Source: Haloactinomyces albus
GTDB lineage: Bacteria; Actinomycetota; Actinomycetes; Mycobacteriales; Pseudonocardiaceae
Assembly: GCF_031458135.1 (NCBI RefSeq)
Contig: NZ_JAVDXW010000001.1
Coordinates: 2,356,001-2,420,000, forward strand
Direction of reading: 5' to 3'
DNA: 64,000 nt
In this document: positions 1 through 6,515 of the stretch, in pieces
Numbering within the stretch: position 1 is the first letter of the stretch
Layout of the letters: every line of letters starts with the position of its first letter
Made by a program: the position numbers and the translations under genes
Notes under the pieces: model-generated
The model's database searches: none
Told to the model about the DNA's origin: nothing
Seen by the model: the letters and a program-made list of their open reading frames with translations, nothing else

Positions 1-729
1 CCCGCGATGCGTCTGGAGATCGACGAGCACCATCAGCACAAGGACGTCTACCGGCACTCGCTGGTCGTGCTGGAACAGGCGGTCGACCTGGAACGCGCCG
101 CGGCCTCCGATGAGGAACCGGAACCCGAACCCGACCTGGTGCTGCGTATGGCGGCGTTGCTGCACGACATCGGCAAGCCCGCCACGCGGCGGTTCGAGTC
201 CGGGGGCGGGGTGAGCTTTCACCACCACGAGGTCGTCGGTGCGAAGATGGCACGCAAACGGTTGCGGGCACTGCGGTATCCGAAGGATGTCATCAGCGAC
301 GTGTCCAACCTGGTGTATCTGCACCTGCGGTTCCACGGTTACGGCGACGGCCAGTGGACCGATTCGGCGGTGCGCCGATACGTGACCGACGCCGGGCACT
401 TGCTGCCCCGGTTGCACAAGCTGGTCCGGGCGGACTGCACGACGCGCAATCGGCGCAAGGCCAACGCCCTGCGCCGTTCCTACGACGACCTGGAAGCGCG
501 GATCGCTCGGATCGCCGAAGAGGAGGACCTCGCGCGGGTCCGGCCCGATCTGGACGGTAACGAGATCATGCGGCTGCTCGGTATCGCACCGGGGCCGATC
601 GTGGGTCAGGCGTGGAGGCATCTCAAGGACGTGCGATTGGACCGTGGGCCGATGGAGCACGATGAGGCTGTTGCCGAGTTGTACCGCTGGGCTCGTGACC
701 AGGGGATCGACGTCACCGAGTCGGAATGA
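1..729 (+). CDS. pcnA: CCA tRNA nucleotidyltransferase, C-terminal part (cut by window edge)
   Basis: The reading frame is open from the first base, so the gene starts upstream and only about 242 C-terminal residues are visible. The visible part is the HD and tRNA-binding half of an actinobacterial class II CCA-adding enzyme, which builds or repairs the 3' CCA of tRNAs in the cytoplasm. An HHQHKDVYRHS segment lies near the start and an HD motif (LLHDIGKP) about 50 residues later, followed by HHHEVVGAKM and the helical C-terminal region. The nucleotidyltransferase core would be off the left edge. An HD-domain phosphohydrolase is the alternative, but the HHQHKDVY segment fits the CCA enzyme better. 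In mycobacteria pcnA is also origin-proximal. Confidence 0.82.
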   Translation, partial: PAMRLEIDEHHQHKDVYRHSLVVLEQAVDLERAAASDEEPEPEPDLVLRMAALLHDIGKPATRRFESGGGVSFHHHEVVGAKMARKRLRALRYPKDVISDVSNLVYLHLRFHGYGDGQWTDSAVRRYVTDAGHLLPRLHKLVRADCTTRNRRKANALRRSYDDLEARIARIAEEEDLARVRPDLDGNEIMRLLGIAPGPIVGQAWRHLKDVRLDRGPMEHDEAVAELYRWARDQGIDVTESE

Positions 730-744
730 TCGCAAGCTGCTATT

Positions 745-760
745 AATACTCGGCAGTATT
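745..760. promoter_or_regulatory. AT-rich dyad between pcnA and yqgE
   Basis: The 174-bp gap between the two plus-strand genes holds an unusually AT-rich patch. It contains AATACT-CGGC-AGTATT, a perfect 6-bp inverted repeat with a 4-base spacer, and an overlapping wider pair ACTCGG/CCGAGT (748-753 and 775-780). It could be an operator for yqgE or a weak end-of-transcript hairpin; there is no T-run. Its function is inferred only. Confidence 0.35.
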
Positions 761-903
761 GCTTGATATTGATACCGAGTGTGATTAGTCGGGAATCATC
801 GTGTTCGCACCGCTGCCTGCGCCGAGCGCAGGCAGGGACGCGCCGACGTGCGGAAAACGGCGGGGCGCTGCCATCCGGGCCCGGGTAGTGCGATCATGCG
901 TGT

Positions 904-1476
904 GTGGGATCCGACGCGGACGTGAAACCGGGGACACTGCTGGTCGCTGCTCCACAGTTGCTGGATGACAACTTCCGCCGGACGGTGGTCTTCGTCATCC
1001 ACCATCGGGATCAGGGAACGCTCGGTGTCGTGCTGAACCGCCCGAGCGAAGTGGCGGTCCACGACGTGCTGCCCGAATGGGGAGGCTACGCCAGCGAGCC
1101 GCAGTCCCTGTTCGTGGGTGGGCCGGTGGAGCAGCGCACCGCGATCTGCCTGGCGGCTCTGCATGCGGGCGAGGACATCGAAGCCGCTACGAGTGTGGTC
1201 GGTGTCCGGGGCCCGGTGGGCCTGGTGGATCTCGAGAGCGACCCCGGTGAACTGGTGACCCGCACCCGCGGGATGCGTTTCTTCGCCGGGTATGCCGGTT
1301 GGGAGGCAGAGCAGCTCGCCGGTGAGATCGACCGCGGCGACTGGGTGGTCGTCCCCTCCCTCCCCGATGACGTCATCACGACGCCTGCCGAGGACCTGTG
1401 GGGACGGGTTCTGCGGCGGCAGGGCGCACCACTGGCGTTTTTGGCGACCCACCCCGGCGACGTTCAGCTCAACTGA
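904..1476 (+). CDS. YqgE/AlgH family protein (UPF0301)
   Basis: A 190-residue cytoplasmic protein starting at GTG. It carries the family hallmarks: N-terminal KPGTLLVAAPQL, then FRRTVVFVIHH, a GVVLNRPS turn, a FVGGPVEQ segment, and a C-terminal FAGYAGWEAEQL followed by W-x-VV. Length matches the family (about 185-200). YqgE/AlgH proteins have no settled biochemical role. In mycobacteria the orthologue (Rv0038) lies close to leuS, and here leuS follows 5 kb downstream, so this is conserved backbone. The large minus-strand frame over the same bases is a shadow. Confidence 0.93.
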   Translation: MGSDADVKPGTLLVAAPQLLDDNFRRTVVFVIHHRDQGTLGVVLNRPSEVAVHDVLPEWGGYASEPQSLFVGGPVEQRTAICLAALHAGEDIEAATSVVGVRGPVGLVDLESDPGELVTRTRGMRFFAGYAGWEAEQLAGEIDRGDWVVVPSLPDDVITTPAEDLWGRVLRRQGAPLAFLATHPGDVQLN

Positions 1477-1542
1477 GGTCACCCTGGTCAACTGAGATCG
1501 CCCGGCAGCTCGCGCCTCCCGATGGTGCTCGAACCGGCGTTG

Positions 1543-1977
1543 TCAACCACGCTGCAGTGCGCCGCAGCACCCACCCGCGCAGCCGCCGCACGGATCGGCG
1601 GAGACCGCTGCGGATGCGGGGTTCTTCGCCCTGACGGTCGCTGCGGCTCGGGTACCGAGTACACCGCCGATCATCATGAGTGCGAACCAGCCGATCAGGC
1701 CGATCACCGCGACCATGACGATGGTGAACAGGGACGGCAGCATCGGCAGTGCCGTGCCGGAGAGGACACCGACCGCGCCTCCCGCGAGCATCGCGGGTGC
1801 GGCGACACGGTTACCGAGCTCGAAGGCCTCCTCGGAGTGCATCGTCGCCGGGGTGCGGACACCGACGTAGCGGTTGCGGGTGAGCCGCCCGTGCAGGCTG
1901 CGCCATCCGACGAGCAGCACCGCGGCTCCGCCGAGAACGAGGATCGCGCCGAGAATGATCTGAACAACGAGCGTCAC
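1543..1977 (-). CDS. SdpI/YhfL-family small membrane protein with Cys-rich tail
   Basis: An integral membrane protein of about 144 residues. It has an N-terminal hydrophobic helix, the motif RLTRNRYVGVRTPATM with SEEAFELGNRVAAP behind it (typical of SdpI-type proteins), and two more hydrophobic segments (about residues 60-80 and 85-110). The C-terminus ends in a compact Cys/Gly cluster, CGGCAGGCCG. Bacillus SdpI is an immunity membrane protein; here only membership is inferred. The start is uncertain: GTG at 1977 places the first helix at the N-terminus as usual in the family; GTG at 2010 and ATG at 2046 are alternatives. The ATG at 2046 would share bases with the ATG of the divergent gene (CATG at 2044-2047). 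Confidence 0.75.
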   Translation of the reverse strand: MTLVVQIILGAILVLGGAAVLLVGWRSLHGRLTRNRYVGVRTPATMHSEEAFELGNRVAAPAMLAGGAVGVLSGTALPMLPSLFTIVMVAVIGLIGWFALMMIGGVLGTRAAATVRAKNPASAAVSADPCGGCAGGCCGALQRG

Positions 1978-2044
1978 GGATCTCAGGGTAAGACTCCATC
2001 CGGATGTCACCCTCCGGACACCCGCATCGGATGTGCTGTGGGCC

Positions 2045-3175
2045 ATGACGAGCAAGCGACTGGCAGGCCTGTGCACGGCCGTACTCCTCGTATCGACGGC
2101 GGCCTCGGCCTCGGCCGCCCCGCGCACCTTCGAAGCTTCCGGACCCACCGAAACGGGGGTGCGGTTGCTCGGTGCCACGGCGCTGCCCCACGGTTTGCGC
2201 TACGACGGAACGACCGTGGGCGGGTTGTCCGGTATCGATTACGACCCGCGCAGCGGGAACTGGGTACTGATCAGCGACGACCGCTCGCGGAAGCAGCCCG
2301 CACGGTTCTACACCGCCGATATCGACATGGGTGCCGGAGACATCGGTATCGAACTGACCGACACCGTGCCGCTGCGGCGACCGGACGGTACCGTCTACCC
2401 ACCGTCCGGTACCGGTGGGAGCGTGGACCCGGAGGCCATCCGCTTCGACCCGCGCTCGCAGGACCTGTGGTGGAGCAGCGAGGGGGAACGGGCCGAGCAT
2501 CGAAGAGACCCCGCCATCCTGCGCACCGAGCGTGACGGCTCGTTCGCCGGGCGGCTGCCGCTTGCCTCGAACCTGCGCATGCGCGAGCACACGGGACCGC
2601 GGCGGAACGAGACGCTCGAAGGTCTGACCTTCGCCGCGGGCGGTTCTCTGGTGGTCGGTTCCATGGAAGGACCGCTGATCCAGGACGGCGCAGCACCCAC
2701 CGCCGAGCACGGAGCCCTGGGGCGGATTACCGTGCAGAACCGCTCGGGACAGGTGCTGTCGCAGTACGCGTATCCGATGGATCCCGTGTTCGCATCGCCC
2801 CCGAAAGGGGGGTCTGCCAACAACGGCGTGTCGGAGATTCTCGCCGTCAACAGGGGCAATCCGTTCCGGTACCTGGTGCTGGAGCGCTCCTATGTCAGCG
2901 GGGTGGGCAACTCGATCCGAATCCACAGGATCGACACCCGTGGTGCCGATGATGTGCGCGCGGTGGATTCGCTACGCGGTACCGAGGTGCAACCGGTGCG
3001 CAAGGAGTTACTGGTCGACCTCTCCGAATTCGAGGGATTGTCCACCATCGACAACATCGAGGGCATGACCTGGGGACCGCGTCTTCCCAGCGGGGAGCGC
3101 ACTCTGGTGCTGGTCAGTGATGACAACTTCTCCGCGAGCCAGACCACCCAGATCATCGCCTTGGCCGTACGTTGA
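2045..3175 (+). CDS. Secreted esterase-like-activity-of-phytase family protein
   Basis: A 376-residue exported protein. Residues 1-24 form a signal peptide (MTSKRL, hydrophobic core, then ASASAAP cleavage region). The mature part has the family's opening repeat (GGLSGIDYD then GNWVLISDDRS), then a beta-propeller-like pattern including DPEAIRFDP, ETLEGLTF and, near the end, IDNIEGMTWGPRLPSGERTLVLVSDDNFS. The family (PF13449) is named for esterase-like activity of phytase, but substrates are mostly unknown. A GTG at 2033 would add four residues; ATG 2045 puts the basic residues correctly before the hydrophobic core. Confidence 0.88.
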   Translation: MTSKRLAGLCTAVLLVSTAASASAAPRTFEASGPTETGVRLLGATALPHGLRYDGTTVGGLSGIDYDPRSGNWVLISDDRSRKQPARFYTADIDMGAGDIGIELTDTVPLRRPDGTVYPPSGTGGSVDPEAIRFDPRSQDLWWSSEGERAEHRRDPAILRTERDGSFAGRLPLASNLRMREHTGPRRNETLEGLTFAAGGSLVVGSMEGPLIQDGAAPTAEHGALGRITVQNRSGQVLSQYAYPMDPVFASPPKGGSANNGVSEILAVNRGNPFRYLVLERSYVSGVGNSIRIHRIDTRGADDVRAVDSLRGTEVQPVRKELLVDLSEFEGLSTIDNIEGMTWGPRLPSGERTLVLVSDDNFSASQTTQIIALAVR

Positions 3176-3181
3176 CACGGG

Positions 3182-5500
3182 CTATTCGAGCAGTGGAAAC
3201 GTGGCGCTACCGAGCAGTGCCGCCAGGGAGTCGCGGAGTTCGGCGGTGATTCGGCCGATCTCCTCGTGCAAGGCGATCTTGTCATCCAGAGATCCGAGAA
3301 CTTCTTCGATCGCCTCCTGTACCCGTAGCGGAGGAAGGGCAACGGGCATGGAGCGCAACATCCGGGCGTTCAGACTGGGAACGGTCGCTCCCAGAGTGTT
3401 CCGGGAGATCCACTCCCGTGCCGGAGGTGTGCCGAGCCAGTAGGTGAGATACGGCCCTGTCAGCACCGCCTCCTTCGGGCGAAGTCGGAAGCAGGCGGTG
3501 CTGAACAAGGACCCGGCATGCTCCTCGCCGATGAGCGCCGGACGCCCCGGTTCGCCGGTTCGTACGCACAAGACGTCTCCGGGGGAGAGTCGATATCGGG
3601 TCAGCTTCTTTTCGATGTTTTTCGATTCGACCCTGTCCACCTCCGTGTCGATGACCCGGTTGTGGTGAATGTTCTTGGGGGCGAGGAGCGGTATCCCCTC
3701 GGCATGGGATTCGAGAGCTCGTAAGACCTCTCCACTCGGGCCGGCAAGAACGTCACAGACCTCGCCCAAGGGCACCCGCTCCCACGTCGGTGAAGTGCTG
3801 TCGACGAGCGGAGTCCACGAACTCTTTCGGCCCAGTTGCTGTTCGACCTCCGCATCGATCTCACTCAGTCGGGAAGCCAACTCCGCGAGGTTGCGGCGGT
3901 GTTCGCGTGCTGCTGTGCGAACTTCGGAAGGTTCGACGGTGGCCGCCGGATCACCGAGGTAACTCCGGGGGTTGAGCAGGTACTCACGTTCGCGGATTTC
4001 CGAAAGCGGGACAGCACGGCAGAAGCCAGGGGCCGAGATGCTGCTGCTCTTGCGAAACTCTCGATGGATACTTCCGATTCGTTCGATGTCCTCGTCGTCG
4101 AGTGCGCAGCGAGTGCGCTCGACCATCCGACCCATACCGGTCGCGTCGACGAGGAGAACCTCTTCGCGGTTCCGCCCAGTCGGCCTCTTCAGCAGCCAAA
4201 TGCTGACCGGGATGCCCGTCGAATGAAAAAGCTGAGGAGGCAAGGCGATGATGGCCTCGACCGCTCCGTCCTCGATCATGGCAGCGCGAATCTCGCGGTT
4301 ACGACCACCGTGAAAGGTGGCACCGTTGCCCATGAGCACTGCCGCGCGTCCACCGGGGGCAAGGCGTGCCAGGCTGTGCTGGAGCCAGGCGAAATTGGCA
4401 TTGCTGTCCGGTGGAGTGCCGTAGTGCCAGCGTGGATCATCGGAAGTGTCCGTTCGACTCCAACTCTTCATGTTGAACGGGGGGTTGGAGACGATCACGT
4501 CGAAACCATGTCCTCCTTCGGGTGCATCGCGGAGGGCATGTACCGGCCCGTCGCCGAGGTCGGCATCGGTACCGAGCACGGACAGGCTCATCGCCGCCAG
4601 CTTCCGCGATGTCTCCGCGAGGGCGTGACCGGAGATCGATGGATCCGAAGCATCCCCATCGTTTCGTCGGACGAACTTTACCGTTCCGGTGAGCAGGCTA
4701 CCGACACCGCAGCACGGATCATGGACTTTCTCACCGGAATGCGGCTCGACGAGCTCGAGCATGGTCCGCACCACGGCATCCGGTGTGTAGAACTCTCCAT
4801 AAGATCTGTCGGTGGTAGCGAGTTGCTCCAGCAGGGATTCGAAGAGTTGGTGGGCGCCGTTGCCGGAACTGTTCATCGTGTCTTGTGCTTGCACCTGATC
4901 CAGCAGGCGAATGATGTTGTTCAGCCCGGTTACTTCTCCGTGTGAGTCGAGCCGTACCAGATCGACAAGGTCGGGAAGGACCAGTCGGTGGTCGCTCACT
5001 GCCTGTGCCAGCATGTCCCGGATTCGGTGTGGGTCCCCACCGGACGAAGCCGCTACCAGTTCACGCCAGCGCGAGGTGTCGCGAACTCGCAGGTAGAGCA
5101 ACCCGAGTACCAGGTCGCGGTAGAAAGGTGCCGTCAGATAACCGCGATATCCGTCCAGTTCCCGCCACAGCTCCAGGAAGAAGTCCCGAGGTGTTCGGAC
5201 GGGCGTTTTCGGAGTTTTCGGTTGCCATGGGACTGCGGTTCCCGCCGAATCGAGGTTCCTGCGCAGCCGTTCTCCGTAGGTGGTACCCGCCGATTCGCCG
5301 GCCTTGAGCGCATTCTTCGGGATCCTGCGGCCATCGAGCCAGGCGGCTACGTCTCCGACGGCGAACTGCTCACCTCCGGTGGTGCTCGCTGGTTCCGGAA
5401 AATCGGTCGATCGCCGCCGCCAGTTGCTGACGGCGGCCGGTTTGACTTCGGCCAGACGTCCGATCTCGGCCATCGAAACACGGTCTTCGGAGGCGTTCAC
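3182..5500 (-). CDS. N6-adenine DNA methyltransferase: HsdM fused to one HsdS target-recognition domain, no nuclease
   Basis: A 772-residue fusion. Residues about 8-58 form a winged-helix/HTH unit (MAEIGRLAEVKPAAVSNWRRR, then FAVGDVAAWL). Residues about 100-520 are an HsdM-type methyltransferase: YGEFYTPD, SAM-binding motif I DPCCGVGS (261-268) and catalytic NPPF (339-342). Residues about 573-725 are a type I specificity (HsdS-like) target-recognition domain starting WERVPLGEV, ending in a helical spacer (PPLRVQEAIEEVLGSLDDKI). Only half an HsdS is present, so a dimer would be needed to read a split site. No helicase or endonuclease gene is adjacent. It overlaps the upstream HEPN gene by four bases (ATGA), so the two are surely co-transcribed. 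It may be an orphan or regulatory methylase or part of a defence pair. Confidence 0.9.
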   Translation of the reverse strand: MNASEDRVSMAEIGRLAEVKPAAVSNWRRRSTDFPEPASTTGGEQFAVGDVAAWLDGRRIPKNALKAGESAGTTYGERLRRNLDSAGTAVPWQPKTPKTPVRTPRDFFLELWRELDGYRGYLTAPFYRDLVLGLLYLRVRDTSRWRELVAASSGGDPHRIRDMLAQAVSDHRLVLPDLVDLVRLDSHGEVTGLNNIIRLLDQVQAQDTMNSSGNGAHQLFESLLEQLATTDRSYGEFYTPDAVVRTMLELVEPHSGEKVHDPCCGVGSLLTGTVKFVRRNDGDASDPSISGHALAETSRKLAAMSLSVLGTDADLGDGPVHALRDAPEGGHGFDVIVSNPPFNMKSWSRTDTSDDPRWHYGTPPDSNANFAWLQHSLARLAPGGRAAVLMGNGATFHGGRNREIRAAMIEDGAVEAIIALPPQLFHSTGIPVSIWLLKRPTGRNREEVLLVDATGMGRMVERTRCALDDEDIERIGSIHREFRKSSSISAPGFCRAVPLSEIREREYLLNPRSYLGDPAATVEPSEVRTAAREHRRNLAELASRLSEIDAEVEQQLGRKSSWTPLVDSTSPTWERVPLGEVCDVLAGPSGEVLRALESHAEGIPLLAPKNIHHNRVIDTEVDRVESKNIEKKLTRYRLSPGDVLCVRTGEPGRPALIGEEHAGSLFSTACFRLRPKEAVLTGPYLTYWLGTPPAREWISRNTLGATVPSLNARMLRSMPVALPPLRVQEAIEEVLGSLDDKIALHEEIGRITAELRDSLAALLGSATFPLLE

Positions 5501-6180
5501 CGTCGATCTTCACCTTCGTCATCGTCCGGTCGATCGTTTCCGTCCCACACCTCGTCGTACCGACCCAGTACCTCCGGTATCCGGTCGAATCGTCGGGCCT
5601 GATCGGCGATGACCGGTGAAAGGTAGCCGAGTTGCCGGTAGATCCCGGCTCGATAGGAATGGAGATCATGCTCGAATACCGGTTCGTAGTGCATGATCCG
5701 GTTGCGCAGCCTGCGCATTTTCTCCAGCTCGCTGTGCAAGGGTCGTCGAGGGCCCGAGTAGTTCGGGAAGGCCTTGTACAGCAGCGGAACCCAGAGGTAG
5801 CGGTCGTATGCCTTGCCACGACTGAGCAGAGAGACCCAGGATCCGAAAGCGAGCTTGGCGACGATGTCGTCGGCGCAGGGTTCCATGACGTTCCGCCGAC
5901 TGTGTTTTTTCCGTCTTGCTTCCTCGACGAGTTCGCCCCGGGCATTGCCGACCATGCGGTGACCATTGTCGTCCAGCGGCGCGCTCGTCCACCAGTCATC
6001 GCGGCCGTAGTGGCCGCGGAGCGTGTCGTTGAGCGCGTTGCGGAGGCCGATCTCCAGCCAGTGCATCGGGCCGTAGAACGCTGAGCACACCTCCGGGTTC
6101 CACTGGTAGAGCCGGAAGGCGACATCGACGTCACCGCCTGCCAAGGTCGCTCTACGTGCCTTGCTGTTGCTGTCGATCAT
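5497..6180 (-). CDS. Abi-like HEPN-domain protein (putative ribonuclease)
   Basis: A protein of about 227 residues resembling Abi_2-type abortive-infection proteins: an early helix pair (FRLYQWNPEV, then MHWLEIGLRNALND), an aromatic middle (AFGSWVSLLS, LWVPLLYKAFPN), and a C-terminal HEPN motif R-N-R-I-M-H (R-x4-H, about residues 159-164) followed by YEPVF. HEPN proteins of this kind are metal-independent RNases; activity here is inferred. It is the first gene of a two-gene unit with the methyltransferase (ATGA overlap). ATG at 6180 is preferred; TTG at 6207 and GTG at 6192 are in-frame alternatives without better ribosome-binding sites. The pair sits between conserved backbone genes, consistent with an acquired cassette. 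Confidence 0.78.
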   Translation of the reverse strand: MIDSNSKARRATLAGGDVDVAFRLYQWNPEVCSAFYGPMHWLEIGLRNALNDTLRGHYGRDDWWTSAPLDDNGHRMVGNARGELVEEARRKKHSRRNVMEPCADDIVAKLAFGSWVSLLSRGKAYDRYLWVPLLYKAFPNYSGPRRPLHSELEKMRRLRNRIMHYEPVFEHDLHSYRAGIYRQLGYLSPVIADQARRFDRIPEVLGRYDEVWDGNDRPDDDEGEDRR

Positions 6181-6287
6181 GCTATCCGGCACGCCTCGCC
6201 GGGTCAAGCGCAGTGCAATGCGCTCATTCTGTTAACAGCATCGGCCGGGAAAGCTTCCCTGATCCCAGGGGGGAGCGGCGTACGCGG

Positions 6288-6293
6288 TATTCT
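6288..6293 (+). promoter_or_regulatory. Candidate -10 element of the leuS leader transcript
   Basis: TATTCT lies seven bases before the GTG of the leader peptide, which would put the transcription start on or next to that GTG, making the leader peptide nearly leaderless. A GGAG between them (6294-6297) could serve as a ribosome-binding site if transcription starts further upstream. No convincing -35 box was found. Confidence 0.45.
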
Positions 6294-6300
6294 GGAGCTC

Positions 6301-6339
6301 GTGAGTACGGCCCGACTGCTTCTTGCGTGGCCGCGCTGA
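6301..6339 (+). CDS. leuS leader peptide MSTARLLLAWPR (attenuation peptide)
   Basis: A 12-codon reading frame from GTG to TGA in the gap between the divergent HEPN gene and leuS. It encodes MSTARLLLAWPR, with three consecutive leucine codons CTG-CTT-CTT (6316-6324); CTT is a poor codon in this GC-rich genome. Leucine-rich leader peptides upstream of a terminator are the classic arrangement for ribosome-mediated attenuation. The downstream gene is leucyl-tRNA synthetase, so low Leu-tRNA charging would stall translation here and should raise leuS expression. Peptide and codons are seen directly; the mechanism is inferred. Confidence 0.7.
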   Translation: MSTARLLLAWPR

Positions 6340-6417
6340 CTAGCCCGGGAGGGCTGATCGCTCGCCGGAACCCGTCAGCGCGGCAACCCCTCACGCCCGG
6401 AAGGGCTGGGGGGTTTT
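6331..6417 (+). terminator. leuS attenuator: competing hairpins and intrinsic terminator
   Basis: Three structures follow the Leu codons. First, a perfect 10-bp stem: CCGCGCTGAC (6331-6340, covering the leader stop codon) with GTCAGCGCGG (6374-6383). Second, a small hairpin AGCCC/GGGCT (6342-6346/6351-6355). Third, a terminator: AACCCC (6385-6390) with GGGGTT (6410-6415), enclosing GCCC-GGAA-GGGC (6395-6406), ending in TTTT. GAGGG (6349-6353) can alternatively pair with CCCTC (6388-6392) inside the left terminator arm, an obvious antiterminator. The pairings are read from the sequence; the switching order is inferred. No T-box specifier or T-box sequence is present. Confidence 0.68.
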
Positions 6418-6515
6418 CGATTTTCCGGGGCGGCACACGTCAGGGCCAACCGGCCGAGCGCGACGCGCGTCGGTCGCGGCGCGCATAACGGGCGATGAGG
6501 GAAGGAACGCACACG

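Noticed and set aside
6208-6515. T-box riboswitch upstream of leuS
   Set aside because: No specifier loop or T-box sequence; the leader peptide with Leu codons explains the region better.
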